Shown here piece after piece: positions 21,900 to 30,527 of a stretch of DNA of 37,498 bases. The DNA is from UBA1724 sp051884615 (lineage in GTDB: Bacteria > Verrucomicrobiota > Lentisphaeria > Oligosphaerales > Oligosphaeraceae), in the NCBI GenBank assembly GCA_051884615.1, contig JBJEVT010000036.1:1-37498 (forward strand). The letters are read 5' to 3'. Position numbers and translations under genes: made by a program. The notes beneath the pieces are model-generated. The model was not told the origin of the DNA. It did no database searches and was given only the letters and a program-made list of their open reading frames with translations. Position 1 is the stretch's first letter. Each line of letters begins with the position of its first letter.

Positions 21900-24854
21900 T
21901 CAATTTTCCCCCTGGGACCGGCGGCGACGCCACCAGCCCAGGAGCAGATGGACGGGGAGGATGCACAGGGAGAGCCCCAGGACGGACAGCCATTCCCCCC
22001 GGGAGAGGGGGACGGTGCGGAAGACCCGCCCCCCGAAGGTGACGATGAGGAACTGCCCCAGGAGGATGATGCCGCTGATCAGGAGGAAGGGGCGGTTGTC
22101 CCACAGATGGGAGAGAATGCCGTCCCTGACGCCCCAGCATTTGGTGGCGAAGAGATTCCAGAACTGGAGAAGGACGAAGAGGGAGAAGAACTCCGTGAGC
22201 ATGGTGCGGGACCGGGGGGTGGTCTCCGCCCAGCTGTCCATGATGTCCATTCCCTGGGCGCGGAAGTAGAGGAGGGCGCCCACCAGGATGGCAAGGCAGG
22301 GCAGCCCCGCCGCCAGGATTTGGCGTAGCATGGGGCGGGAGATCATGAAGTCTCCCTGGCGTCTGGGGGGCAGCCGCATCAAGGCGGGGTCGGGGGGATC
22401 CGTGGCCAGGGCGATGGCGGCGAAGGTGTCCATGATCAGGTTGATCCACAGGACCTGGATGACCGTCAGGGGCAGTTCCAGGTTCAGGAAGGGGCCCAGG
22501 ATGGCGATGGCCAGGGCGACCAGATTGACCGTCAGCTGGAAGATGAGGAACTTCTGGAGATTCCGGTAGAGGGAGCGTCCCCAGAGGACGGCCTGGACGA
22601 TGCTGGGGAAGGAGTCGTCCAGGAGGATGATGTCCGCCGCCTCCTTGGCGACGGCGGTGCCGGTCTTGCCCATGGCGATGCCCACGTCCGCCCGGTTGAG
22701 GGCGGGGGCGTCGTTGGTGCCGTCGCCGGTGACGGCCACCACCTCCCCCTGCTGCCGGAGGCATTGGACCAGCCGGAGTTTGTCGTTGGGGCGGGCGCGC
22801 GCCATGATGCGGAGTCTGGCGGCGGCGGCGATGGCCTCTTCCTCCCCCAGCGCCTGGAATTGCGCCCCCGTCATCAGGAGGCCCTCCTGGTTTTCGTGCC
22901 CGTCATCCCAGAGACGGCTCTGGCGTCCGATTTCCCGGGCGGTCTCGGGGCTGTCGCCGGTGACCATCTTCACCTGGATGCCGGCCTGGCGGCAGTGGGC
23001 CAGGGCGAGGGGCACTTCGGGGCGGACGGGATCGGCGATGGCGGCGAAGCCCATCCACAGAAGCTCCTCGGCCACCCGGGCCTCCTCGGGGGAGGACATG
23101 TCCGGATTGGGGCGTCCCGCGAATCCCAGGATACGCATTCCCCGGGCCTGCCAGGTCTGGATTTCCTGCAGGAGGCGGGGGCGGTCTTCGGGGGACAGGG
23201 GGCGTTCTCCCTGGTCGGTGAGGAGCCTGGTGCAATGGGCCAGCAGGATTTCCGGGGCGCCCTTGAGGAAGAGCCAGGGAGTCCGGGGGTCCTGCGCCGG
23301 ACAGCCCCGGGTGGCCATGTATTTCCGCTCCGTGGTGAAGGGCCACTGGTCCTGGGGGGTGGTGCGGAAGGCGCTCCGGAGGGCATGGTAGTCCTCTCCC
23401 TCCTGGTGGAGCCAGAGGAGCAACGCCCCCTCCGTGGGATTACCCAGGGGAACGGGCGCCCCGCCCGCCTCCTCCGGGAAGGAGAGCTCCGCCGTGGAAT
23501 TGACGGCAATGGCCTGTTGCAGGAGAGCCTTCCCGGCGGCGGGATATTCCATATGCTGCACCTGCATCTGGTTCCGGGTGAGGGTCCCCGTCTTGTCGGT
23601 GCAGATGACGGTGGCGGCCCCGATGGTCTCGCAGGCATGCATCCGGCGCACCAGGTTGTTGGTGGCCACCATCCGGCGCATGGAGTAGGCCAAAGCCAGG
23701 GTGACGCTCATGGGCAGCCCCTCGGGCATGGCCATGACGATCAGCGCCACGGAAACCATGAAGAAGGTGAGCAGATGGCTGGCGGCGCTCTCCGAGAGCC
23801 AGGCGGAGGGGGCGGGGGGAAGCAGGCCGGTGGCAAGAAGGATGCCGCCTCCCAGAAGCAGGACGAGCAGGGCGGCGGCAAGGGGAATCCCCCAGCCCCG
23901 GACGCCCCCGGCGTCAAGCCAGCGGGGCCGCTTCCAGGGAAGACGCAGCATGGCGGCTCCCGTGTAGAAACTGGGCATCCAGATCCGGCAGAGGGCGATG
24001 GCGCCCGCCGCCAGCAGGAGTAGGGTGGCCGCCCACTGGGGGGCGCTTTGAGCCATGCGCCCGGTGAGGGAGGCATGGAGCACCAGGGCAAGGAAGGTGA
24101 GAGCGGACGCCCCCATGCCAACGGCGCCGATTTGCTCCGCCAGATGGTCCAGCTGACGCATCAACGGGGTGGGGTCCGCCGTGGTCTGCGCCGCCGCCGT
24201 GGCGGTCCGTCCCAGCTCCGTCTCCCCGCCCACGGCCAGGACCCTTCCCAGGGCATGCCCTTGCACCACCGGAGTCCCTTTCAGCGCCATCCAGGAGGGA
24301 TAGGTCTCCTCGTGCCTCCCGGATTCCCCTCCCTCCCCGCGGGGGAATTTCTCCACGGGCACCGATTCCCCCGTCAGGCGGGATTGGTCCACCATCAGCC
24401 CCGCCGCCTCCAGAATCTCCAAATCCGCGGGCACCTCCTCCCCCTGGTCCAGCACCACCAAATCCCCCACGACCACTTCCCGACGGGAAATCTCCCGGAT
24501 GCCCTCCCGCCGAATGACCTTCACCGGAGTGTCCTGGTTCACCTGGTTCAGGACGTCAAACTCCTTCTCCGCTTGCAATTCGTTGACCAGCGCCAGCACC
24601 GTGGCCAGGACGATGGCCACCAGAATCCCCGCCGCCTCCACCGCCTGCCCCGTCAAAATCGCCAGAAAGGCCGCAATGACCAGAATCCGGATGATGGGAT
24701 CGTCAAATTTCCGCAGCAACTGCCTCCACCACGCCTCCCGGGGCGGCGGCAGAAGGACGTTCTCCCCATGACGGCGACGGCTCTCCAGGACTTCCTCCGG
24801 GGTGAGGCCCAGGGGGGGATTCTTGACAGGCGAGGGGGAGGAAAGATCGTCCAT
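21900..24854 (-). CDS. Cation-transporting P-type ATPase, Ca2+ (type IIB-like)
   Basis: The 984-aa product is a type II P-type ATPase of the inner membrane. It shows the A-domain TGES (161-164), the PEGLP motif in TM4 (377-381), phosphorylation site DKTGTLT (D420), VTGDSPETA, and the hinge GDGTNDAPALNRADVGIAMG (from about 710). The TM6 segment NLIMDTFAAIALATDPP follows. PEGLP together with N-x3-D in TM6 is typical of plasma-membrane type Ca2+ pumps, so Ca2+ export is the best guess. The end is basic (WWRRRRS). ATG 24854 is chosen because a TATAGT -10 lies at 24926-24921, downstream of the alternative start at 24974. No Shine-Dalgarno is seen. It is transcribed toward the tRNA genes. Confidence 0.9.
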   Translation of the reverse strand: MDDLSSPSPVKNPPLGLTPEEVLESRRRHGENVLLPPPREAWWRQLLRKFDDPIIRILVIAAFLAILTGQAVEAAGILVAIVLATVLALVNELQAEKEFDVLNQVNQDTPVKVIRREGIREISRREVVVGDLVVLDQGEEVPADLEILEAAGLMVDQSRLTGESVPVEKFPRGEGGESGRHEETYPSWMALKGTPVVQGHALGRVLAVGGETELGRTATAAAQTTADPTPLMRQLDHLAEQIGAVGMGASALTFLALVLHASLTGRMAQSAPQWAATLLLLAAGAIALCRIWMPSFYTGAAMLRLPWKRPRWLDAGGVRGWGIPLAAALLVLLLGGGILLATGLLPPAPSAWLSESAASHLLTFFMVSVALIVMAMPEGLPMSVTLALAYSMRRMVATNNLVRRMHACETIGAATVICTDKTGTLTRNQMQVQHMEYPAAGKALLQQAIAVNSTAELSFPEEAGGAPVPLGNPTEGALLLWLHQEGEDYHALRSAFRTTPQDQWPFTTERKYMATRGCPAQDPRTPWLFLKGAPEILLAHCTRLLTDQGERPLSPEDRPRLLQEIQTWQARGMRILGFAGRPNPDMSSPEEARVAEELLWMGFAAIADPVRPEVPLALAHCRQAGIQVKMVTGDSPETAREIGRQSRLWDDGHENQEGLLMTGAQFQALGEEEAIAAAARLRIMARARPNDKLRLVQCLRQQGEVVAVTGDGTNDAPALNRADVGIAMGKTGTAVAKEAADIILLDDSFPSIVQAVLWGRSLYRNLQKFLIFQLTVNLVALAIAILGPFLNLELPLTVIQVLWINLIMDTFAAIALATDPPDPALMRLPPRRQGDFMISRPMLRQILAAGLPCLAILVGALLYFRAQGMDIMDSWAETTPRSRTMLTEFFSLFVLLQFWNLFATKCWGVRDGILSHLWDNRPFLLISGIILLGQFLIVTFGGRVFRTVPLSRGEWLSVLGLSLCILPVHLLLGWWRRRRSQGEN

Positions 24855-24920
24855 GGAAAGAGAGCAAAAAGGGAACGCCAGAAAGGGGAGCCGCCGGGAG
24901 TCACAATCGGACACGAGGGT

Positions 24921-24926
24921 ACTATA
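24921..24926 (-). promoter_or_regulatory. -10 element (TATAGT) before the P-type ATPase
   Basis: TATAGT on the minus strand, about 67 nt before ATG 24854; the -35 region is poor. It argues against any start upstream of it. Confidence 0.4.
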
Positions 24927-25052
24927 AGCGACTCCTCCCGCCCCCTCTTCCTCCCGTTCGTTAGCATTTGGCAACGTACGGAAATCCCGCGCGCCTGCCT
25001 TTGCCCCGCCCTGGGAATCCTGGCGGGAAAACCCTTTCCCGGTGCTATGTTA

Positions 25053-25076
25053 TCTCCTCTCCTCTCCTCTCCTCCC
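25053..25076 (+). repeat. Pentanucleotide repeat (TCTCC)n
   Basis: Four full TCTCC units in an all-pyrimidine run. It is outside any gene, so copy-number change would act on DNA structure or promoter spacing and not on a reading frame. Confidence 0.7.
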
Positions 25077-25128
25077 GGGTTCCTTGGGGCAGGGTGTGGG
25101 TGTGCGCCTCTTTCTCTCCGGATGTTTC

Positions 25129-25157
25129 TGGAAAAACGGGAAGGGGAGGCGTATTAT
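25129..25157 (+). promoter_or_regulatory. Probable sigma70 promoter of the gene at 25406
   Basis: TGGAAA at 25129-25134, exactly 17 bp, then TATTAT at 25152-25157. Predicted transcript start near 25164. Confidence 0.5.
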
Positions 25158-25405
25158 CTCCGGGACCACCGAGGAATTCGGGGAGGAGATTGTGTCTGCC
25201 CGGGCGGGATTTTCCTTCCCGTCCCTCCTCTCCGGGGAGAATGTTCCGCGGAGCAGGGGTTTTCTTTTGGGGAGAATGCGGCGTTTCCTCCCATGGCGCG
25301 CCCTTTCTCTTCTCTCTTTCCTCGGCAACGGAGTCGGTCCCCGCGCTCCTGTAAGACGCGGCGTGGCAGTTTTCTTCGTTTTCCCTGAGGCAAGGTGATG
25401 TTCTC

Positions 25406-26395
25406 ATGAACAGACTTCCTTTCTTTTTCCTATGTTTTTGTCTCCTCCTGGCGGGGGAGGGTCTCCTTCGGGGGGCGTCTCCCTGCGTGGTGGTGATGAC
25501 GGCCCCCGGCCCCTCCGCCGCCCTGCGTCTCAAGGCCAGGAGGCTGGTGGAGAACGCCTTGTCTGCCCAGGGCTGGCGCCTTCTGCCCGACGGAGACTCG
25601 GAGGCGAGTCCTTTGCGTCCCTGGGAGCGTTTCCGGGATTTCCGTCTGCGCCAATCCCAAGTGGAGGGCGTGGTGGTGGTGCAGCTGAACCAGGAGGAGG
25701 GGGCCTGGGTGCTGGCGGCAGAGTGCCTCTGGCTGGGCAGGGAGGGGGAGGACGCCTGGAGCCGGGGACAGCTCTATGGACTGCGTCTCCCCGAAAATTG
25801 GTCGGAGACCACCCCGCTTCCGGGCCTGGGCGACCAGTTGCAGAAGCGGGGGGAGCGGGAACCCATGGTGGCGATGATGGGCACCTTCTCCCTGGTACCG
25901 GAAATGCCCCTTGCCTGCTACCAGAATTGCAATCGCCAGCTGGCCGCCGCCCTCCTGGGACGCGATTGCCGGTTGCGCCCCAGGGGCGAGGCCGATGACG
26001 CCCTGCGCCAGATGGGGGTGGCGACCCTGGCGGAACTTTCCCCGGAACAGGCGGGTCTTCTCATGGAAAAGCTGGCCTGCACCGCCCTGGTCCAGGCCAA
26101 GGTGGACGCCTACCGCATCTCCCGGGCAAGCCAACGACGGGACCGACGGCGGGACAGCCGGGCCCCGAAGACGATTCTTCTGGCGGAGATGGGCGGCGAG
26201 ATCCAGGTGTGGATCCGCAACCGCCCCGGTCTGCTGCGGCTCCCCTTCCACCGGCTCCTGACGAACCAGGATGCCCGGCTGATGCTGGAGCATGACGGAG
26301 AGGAGGGGCGGCAGGCATGGGAGGCTTTCGGCCAGGAAGCCATGTCCCTGACCCTGGAGGAGAGCCTGCGCCAGTTCAATCTCCTCGCCCCTTGA
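25406..26395 (+). CDS. Exported protein of unknown function (329 aa)
   Basis: The N-terminus MNRLPFFFLCFCLLLAGEGLLRGAS is split here as a short basic start plus hydrophobic core, a Sec signal peptide likely cut near residue 24, so the product is periplasmic. The site AAGGTGA at 25392-25398 fits ATG 25406. The mature part is not recognised. Its first section (about 25-130) alternates strands and helices, and LAELSPEQAGLLMEKLACTA (about 211-230) recalls the helix-then-strand pattern of CsgG/TolB-N-like folds, a weak analogy only. An Arg-rich stretch (RASQRRDRRRDSR) lies near 240-255. The lipoprotein gene follows about 110 nt downstream on the same strand, so they may work together in the envelope. 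Confidence 0.8.
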   Translation: MNRLPFFFLCFCLLLAGEGLLRGASPCVVVMTAPGPSAALRLKARRLVENALSAQGWRLLPDGDSEASPLRPWERFRDFRLRQSQVEGVVVVQLNQEEGAWVLAAECLWLGREGEDAWSRGQLYGLRLPENWSETTPLPGLGDQLQKRGEREPMVAMMGTFSLVPEMPLACYQNCNRQLAAALLGRDCRLRPRGEADDALRQMGVATLAELSPEQAGLLMEKLACTALVQAKVDAYRISRASQRRDRRRDSRAPKTILLAEMGGEIQVWIRNRPGLLRLPFHRLLTNQDARLMLEHDGEEGRQAWEAFGQEAMSLTLEESLRQFNLLAP

Positions 26396-26503
26396 GTCCC
26401 CCCGGAGGAGCCCGTGAACAGCAGGAAATCCGCATGTCAGAATGGAGGAGGAGAGAGGAGGATGCGTAAGATGAATGTTGGCTTTGGCCACAAGGAAGAG
26501 CAA

Positions 26504-27301
26504 ATGGGAAGAACTTTCCCCTGGACCATCATGGTGGCGCTCCTGGCGGTGTTGACGCTGGGAGCTTCCTGCGCCACCTCCGCGAAATTCGACTACGCCC
26601 AGGCGGAGGGGGTCATGTTCAAGGCCACGGGACGCACCCCCATGCCCCCCGTGACGGTGGTCCCCTTCCTGGACCGCAGACCCCCGAAGGCCCTGGGGGA
26701 GGAAGCCAGCGAGAGCGTGAAAGCGGGAATGACGGAACGGGGAGATTTCCGGCTGGGGTGGATCCCCTTCCTCCCCTACGCCTGGATCAGCCGACAGATC
26801 CCCGAAAATCCCGAGGTCCATCTCGCCACCCTGCGCAGCTTCTGGTGCAACTTCGACCGGGAACTGGCGGAGGCGGCCGTCGCCAGCATCCGGCACTCCG
26901 AACTCTTCCAGGATGTCTTCTTCGCCGAAAAGCCGGAACAGGCCACCACCCGGTATCTCCTCCAGGGAACCCTCCTCTCCTCCGAATACCAGGGGGAACG
27001 CCTGACCTACGGCCTCACCTACCTCCTCTCCCCCGCCCTCTGGGTCTGCGGATTCCCCATGGCCGTCTCCCATAACTCCCTCTCCATGGTCTTTCGCCTC
27101 GTCGACCGGGAACGGAAGGAAGTCCTCTGGAGATTCCGGTTCGACGGCGAAAACCGCCACGTCCAATTCCTCTATGGCGGCGTGGGAGCGGACGCCTCCG
27201 GATACGCCATCCTCATGAAACAAGCCATGAACGCCGTCCTCTACGACCTGGAGCAAAAGGTGGAAAAGGCACGGCAGGACGGCGTCACCGCCCCGCAATG
27301 A
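26504..27301 (+). CDS. Lipoprotein of unknown function (265 aa)
   Basis: ATG 26504 is preferred: it gives MGRTFPWTIM followed by a hydrophobic core and the lipobox LGASC, a standard lipoprotein signal, and has AGGAAG at 26493-26498. In-frame upstream starts (GTG 26414 with GGAGGAG, ATG 26462) would add a long hydrophilic tail before the signal and are less likely, though their ribosome sites are good. The mature protein has VTVVPFLDRRP, a central LAEAAVASIRHSELF and a late RLVDRERKEVLWRFRFDGE. This is the pattern of envelope lipoproteins that resemble CsgG-type or LPS/phospholipid transport accessories, but no family can be named with confidence. Confidence 0.8.
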   Translation: MGRTFPWTIMVALLAVLTLGASCATSAKFDYAQAEGVMFKATGRTPMPPVTVVPFLDRRPPKALGEEASESVKAGMTERGDFRLGWIPFLPYAWISRQIPENPEVHLATLRSFWCNFDRELAEAAVASIRHSELFQDVFFAEKPEQATTRYLLQGTLLSSEYQGERLTYGLTYLLSPALWVCGFPMAVSHNSLSMVFRLVDRERKEVLWRFRFDGENRHVQFLYGGVGADASGYAILMKQAMNAVLYDLEQKVEKARQDGVTAPQ

Positions 27302-27483
27302 CCCCGGACCCGCTCCGGAAATTTCCCCTCCGGGGAGGAAAAATCTGAAACATTCGTTGGAAATTTAGAGATGTGAAGCGTAATAGGAGATGAGGAGACA
27401 CGAGCGAGCCCCCGGGCCGGCGTGGCATCCTGCGTGTTTGTCTGGCATTTCCTGTCGCATGCAACGTGAAGGAGGAAGTTAAG

Positions 27484-27969
27484 ATGAAGAAATTTGCCCA
27501 TACTCTGGTTGTCTTCGCCCTGGTGGCGATTTTCTGCGGCGCGGTGGTGGCGGCTCCCCCTCCCGGTGGTCCCGGCCGTCCTGGTCCCGGTGGTTCTGGC
27601 CGTCCTCCGGCCTCCCGGAACTACGGTCGTCCGGCGCCTCCTCCCCCTCCGGCTCCCCGGCGTGGTCACAGCGACCACCATCATGACCACGGTCCCAGCC
27701 GGGGCTGGTGGAATGGAGCGCTGGTGGTGGGGGCGACCCTGGGCCTGCTGGACATCGCCACCCGCGGGGTGACGGAGACCCGGACGGTGGAGCACACCAC
27801 GGTGATTCAGCCCGCCCCGGTGCAGCAGCCCACGGTGATCTACGCCCAGCCCGCCCAGGTGCAGCAGCCCACGGTGATCTACGCCCAGCCCGCCCAGGTG
27901 CAGCAGCCCGCGGTGATCTACACCCAGCCCGCCACCACGGTGACCCCCGCCTCGGTGATCTATCGGTAG
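27484..27969 (+). CDS. Secreted Gly/Pro/His-rich protein with VQQPxVIYAQPAQ repeats
   Basis: The 161-aa product has a clear signal peptide (MKKFAHTLVVFALVAIFCGAVVAA) cut near residue 24, written here as two adjoining pieces of a single leader. The mature part is low-complexity: Gly/Pro-rich, then HSDHHHDHG, which could bind metal. A short hydrophobic helix around ALVVGATLGLLDIA follows. From residue 114 come two identical 39-bp units and a third partial one (27823-27861, 27862-27900, 27901-27933) encoding QQPTVIYAQPAQV. AGGAGG at 27470-27475 supports ATG 27484. The sigma-factor gene begins 4 nt after its stop, so it is the first gene of the regulatory cluster. Function unknown; a surface or periplasmic structural role is a guess. 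Confidence 0.82.
   Translation: MKKFAHTLVVFALVAIFCGAVVAAPPPGGPGRPGPGGSGRPPASRNYGRPAPPPPPAPRRGHSDHHHDHGPSRGWWNGALVVGATLGLLDIATRGVTETRTVEHTTVIQPAPVQQPTVIYAQPAQVQQPTVIYAQPAQVQQPAVIYTQPATTVTPASVIYR
27823..27933 (+). repeat. 39-bp in-frame tandem repeat within the secreted protein gene
   Basis: Two identical 39-bp copies (27823-27861, 27862-27900) and a diverged partial third (to 27933). The unit is a multiple of three, so gain or loss keeps the frame. Confidence 0.9.
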
Positions 27970-27973
27970 CCCG

Positions 27974-28570
27974 ATGGAATTGGAGGCCACCAGTTGCAGC
28001 ATGCTGTCAGGCATCGGACGGAATGATCCGGATGCCTGGCGGCGTTTTTATGACCGCTACAAGGTGCTGGTGTATCTGCGGGGACGCCGCTACGGCTTCT
28101 CCCCCACGGATTTGGACGACCTGTTGAGCCGGGTCATGGGAAAATGCTTCTCCCCCACGGGGGGCAAGGGGAAGGTGGTCCTGGCCTTCAATCCCTCCAA
28201 GGGCCGCTTCCGGGATTATTTCTGCCGGGTGGTGAACAACGAGGCCGTGACCATGTTGCGGGAGCGGGGGCGTCGTCGGGAGGTGCCCGGGGCGTTGCCG
28301 GACGGGAAGGAGATGGATTTCCCGGACAACCGGGAAGCGGAGGCCATGGAGTCGGAGTATCGCCTGTGTCTGGTCCACGAGGCGTTCGAGACGGTGCGCC
28401 GGGAATTGCCTCCCCGCCAGGTGCAGGCTTTCATCGCCGTGCGCATGGACCAGATTTCTCCCCGGAAAGTCAGTCAGATGCAGGGCACTTCCCTGGCCAC
28501 GGTCTACCAGGACATCGCCACGGTGGCGGCGGAAATCCGCCGCCGGGTCGCCCGGATGGAGGAGGAATAG
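27974..28570 (+). CDS. ECF-like RNA polymerase sigma factor
   Basis: The 198-aa product has a sigma70 region 2 at about 18-85 (DPDAWRRFYDRYKVLVYLRGRRYGFSPTD in the family style, shown here only as the class of PVC sigma factors with AWRRFxxRY). A helix-turn-helix region 4 lies at about 142-195 (LPPRQVQAFIAVRMDQIS...GTSLATVYQDI). Regions 1 and 3 are absent, as in ECF factors. It would direct RNA polymerase to a small regulon. ATG 27974 lies 4 nt after the preceding stop and has no Shine-Dalgarno, so translation is probably coupled to the upstream gene. The next gene, with an H-x3-C-x2-C motif, starts right after its stop and is a likely partner. Confidence 0.82.
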   Translation: MELEATSCSMLSGIGRNDPDAWRRFYDRYKVLVYLRGRRYGFSPTDLDDLLSRVMGKCFSPTGGKGKVVLAFNPSKGRFRDYFCRVVNNEAVTMLRERGRRREVPGALPDGKEMDFPDNREAEAMESEYRLCLVHEAFETVRRELPPRQVQAFIAVRMDQISPRKVSQMQGTSLATVYQDIATVAAEIRRRVARMEEE

Positions 28571-28571
28571 G

Positions 28572-28835
28572 ATGGGCCACTTGAACGAACAGGCAATGGT
28601 GGAGCTGGTCTTCGGCGAGGGAAATCTCCTGCGCCGCTGGCTGGGACGCTGGCATCTGGGGAAGTGCGCCCGGTGCCGGGAGCGGTATCAGGAGCTGCTG
28701 CGGGAGCAGGAGTCCCAGAGGGAGCTGGCCGCCCAGCTGCGGGAATATGGGGACTGTCTGCAGAAGGCGGAGGAGACCATGACCATGCCCCGTCCTCCCG
28801 TGGCGGGGGAGCGGGAAGAGGAGCGGGAAGCGTAG
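28572..28835 (+). CDS. Small putative zinc-binding anti-sigma factor
   Basis: The 87-aa product carries H28-x3-C32-x2-C35 (HLGKCARC), the signature of ZAS-type anti-sigma domains, followed by a charged helical stretch. It has no membrane segment, so any control is cytoplasmic and could respond to thiol oxidation or zinc, as in RsrA-like proteins. GGAGGAATAG right before ATG 28572 includes the sigma gene stop; only one base separates the two genes. The pairing with the sigma factor is inferred from the motif and position. Confidence 0.7.
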   Translation: MGHLNEQAMVELVFGEGNLLRRWLGRWHLGKCARCRERYQELLREQESQRELAAQLREYGDCLQKAEETMTMPRPPVAGEREEEREA

Positions 28836-28892
28836 GGGAGCCTCCTTTCCTCCCCGGGAGGAAAGGGAAAATATGGAGGTCGCCCGTGGAAA

Positions 28893-30500
28893 ATGGCCGG
28901 TCTGCGGCCCTCCCTCGGAGTATATTCTGAAGAAATGCGGGATGGAGGGGGCATCAGGCGGGAACGGATTCCCCCCTTCCGCGACGGCAAGTCCTTGTGC
29001 CTCACCAGACCAGGCAACTCCCCTGTTGTGAACCAGAATCCCTCCCACATCTCAGAACGGGACCGACTCGACGCGGATTCTCCGTTGCCCCGGCTGCTGG
29101 AGGGCGTGGTGACCCTGCGAAAAATCAGCGCAGGGGCCTACGGAACGGTCTTTCTGGGGCGGGACGCCGCCCGGCGGGAACTGGCGGTGAAGGCCCTCCA
29201 TCCCCAGGTGCCCCAGGAGGGACAGGAACGGGAACGACAGGGACTGACGACCTTCCTGGAGGAATTTCAGAACGGGGACGACCATCTTCTCACGGTGCAT
29301 CAAATCTCCCCGCCCGGACAGCTTCTCCGATATTCCATGGAGCTGGCGGACAATCTGAACGACCCCCATTCCTCCGATGACTATGCCGCCGCCACCCTGG
29401 GCGCCTGGATGGAGCGCCATGGCGCCGCCACGGTGGAGCAGGTGGTGGATTGGATGCACCAGCTGCTGGACGGCGTGGGCGCCCTCCATGCCCACGGCCT
29501 CATTCACCGGGATCTGAAGCCGGGCAACCTCTATTTCGTCCGGGGCCGCCTGAAGATCGGGGACTACGGGCTGGTGACCCGCTGGAATCCCGAAAGCACC
29601 CTGATCGGCACGGAGGCGTATATCCCCGGGGGGCTGAAAGCCGCCGCCCCGGAGATGGACCTCTATGCCCTGGGCAAGATTCTCTACACGCTGGTCACCG
29701 GACTGCCGGTGCGGGAGTATCCCCGGATTCCCCGGGAGAAGACGGAGGACCGGGCCCTGGGGGCGCTGAACCGCTTTGTCCTGGAACGGGCATGCTCCGA
29801 TGATCCCGCCCGCCGCTTCCGCACGGTCCAGACCTTCCGGGAGGCCTTCGACCGCATCTGCAATCCCGCGGAACGCCTCCAGCGGCGGCGTCTCCTGAAG
29901 CGGCGCCTCCAGGCGACGGCTTTCCTGGCGGTGGTGATTCTGGCGGCTGCCCTGGGGGGCGTCTGGCTCCGGGATCACCTGACCCAGGGGGGCGCGGACT
30001 ATCTTCCCGAACCCATGGGCTGGTTCGAGCAAATCTCCCCCTCCCTGGGGGAAATGCGCCTGGCTTTCCACGAGGAGCGCACGGCGGAGAAGGAGCAGCC
30101 ACCGGGGCGGGAGGTGTCCCTTCTTCTGGAGGAATTCCCCCTGGAGAAGGAGGAGTTCGAGCTCTATTTCGAGGCGACCTCCGATTTGCGCCTGGCCGAA
30201 TTGCGGGTGGAGTTCCTGGATTCCGCGGGTGCGGTGGCGAAGGAGCTCCACAGTCTGCTGACGCCCCGGGGCGTCTATTCGGAGACGACCCTCATCCCCG
30301 GGGAGCCCCGGGGAGCCCTCACCTGGGGCATCCGCATCCTTGCCCGGAAGAAGCAGGAGTGGCTTCTCCTGGCCAATGGACGCCCCGTGCTGGACACCGC
30401 GCCCCCGGGCGACTCCCCTCCCTGGCGCCTCCGGCTCACCCTCTCCTCCCGGGAGGAGGGACGGCTTGCCCTGAAGCGGCTCTGCGTCTTCACGCCCTGA
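28893..30500 (+). CDS. Transmembrane Ser/Thr protein kinase (Hanks type)
   Basis: The 535-aa product has an N-terminal cytoplasmic kinase domain (about 70-325), one membrane helix (about 340-362) and a C-terminal extracytoplasmic beta-rich domain of about 170 residues not recognised as PASTA or another sensor. Kinase motifs are: loose glycine loop ISAGAYGTV, K100 in AVKAL, HRDLKPGN (D207, catalytic), and DYG at 224-226 in place of DFG. The catalytic residues are intact, so activity is likely. The start is uncertain: ATG 28893 has GGAGGT 12 nt upstream; a TATATT at 28921-28926 could be a promoter for a shorter form from ATG 28935 or GTG 29028. The MurU/AmgK-like gene follows after 27 nt. Confidence 0.82.
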   Translation: MAGLRPSLGVYSEEMRDGGGIRRERIPPFRDGKSLCLTRPGNSPVVNQNPSHISERDRLDADSPLPRLLEGVVTLRKISAGAYGTVFLGRDAARRELAVKALHPQVPQEGQERERQGLTTFLEEFQNGDDHLLTVHQISPPGQLLRYSMELADNLNDPHSSDDYAAATLGAWMERHGAATVEQVVDWMHQLLDGVGALHAHGLIHRDLKPGNLYFVRGRLKIGDYGLVTRWNPESTLIGTEAYIPGGLKAAAPEMDLYALGKILYTLVTGLPVREYPRIPREKTEDRALGALNRFVLERACSDDPARRFRTVQTFREAFDRICNPAERLQRRRLLKRRLQATAFLAVVILAAALGGVWLRDHLTQGGADYLPEPMGWFEQISPSLGEMRLAFHEERTAEKEQPPGREVSLLLEEFPLEKEEFELYFEATSDLRLAELRVEFLDSAGAVAKELHSLLTPRGVYSETTLIPGEPRGALTWGIRILARKKQEWLLLANGRPVLDTAPPGDSPPWRLRLTLSSREEGRLALKRLCVFTP

Positions 30501-30527
30501 TCTTCCCCCTTTCCCCTGTGCGTTCCC

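Larger units (their letters stand above)
24975..25405. other. Non-coding spacer and long leader before the exported protein at 25406
   Basis: No credible gene is present. The stretch holds a (TCTCC)n pentanucleotide run at about 25053-25076. A promoter-like TGGAAA/17 bp/TATTAT lies at 25129-25157. A nested hairpin pairs 25180-25188 with 25225-25233 around an inner stem of 25202-25209 with 25217-25224. If that promoter is used, the leader is about 240 nt. No known riboswitch was recognised. Confidence 0.55.

Noticed and set aside
15011..28835. PrsW-like protease acting on the anti-sigma candidate at 28572
   Set aside because: PrsW cuts membrane-bound anti-sigma factors; this small protein has no membrane segment and lies 12 kb away.
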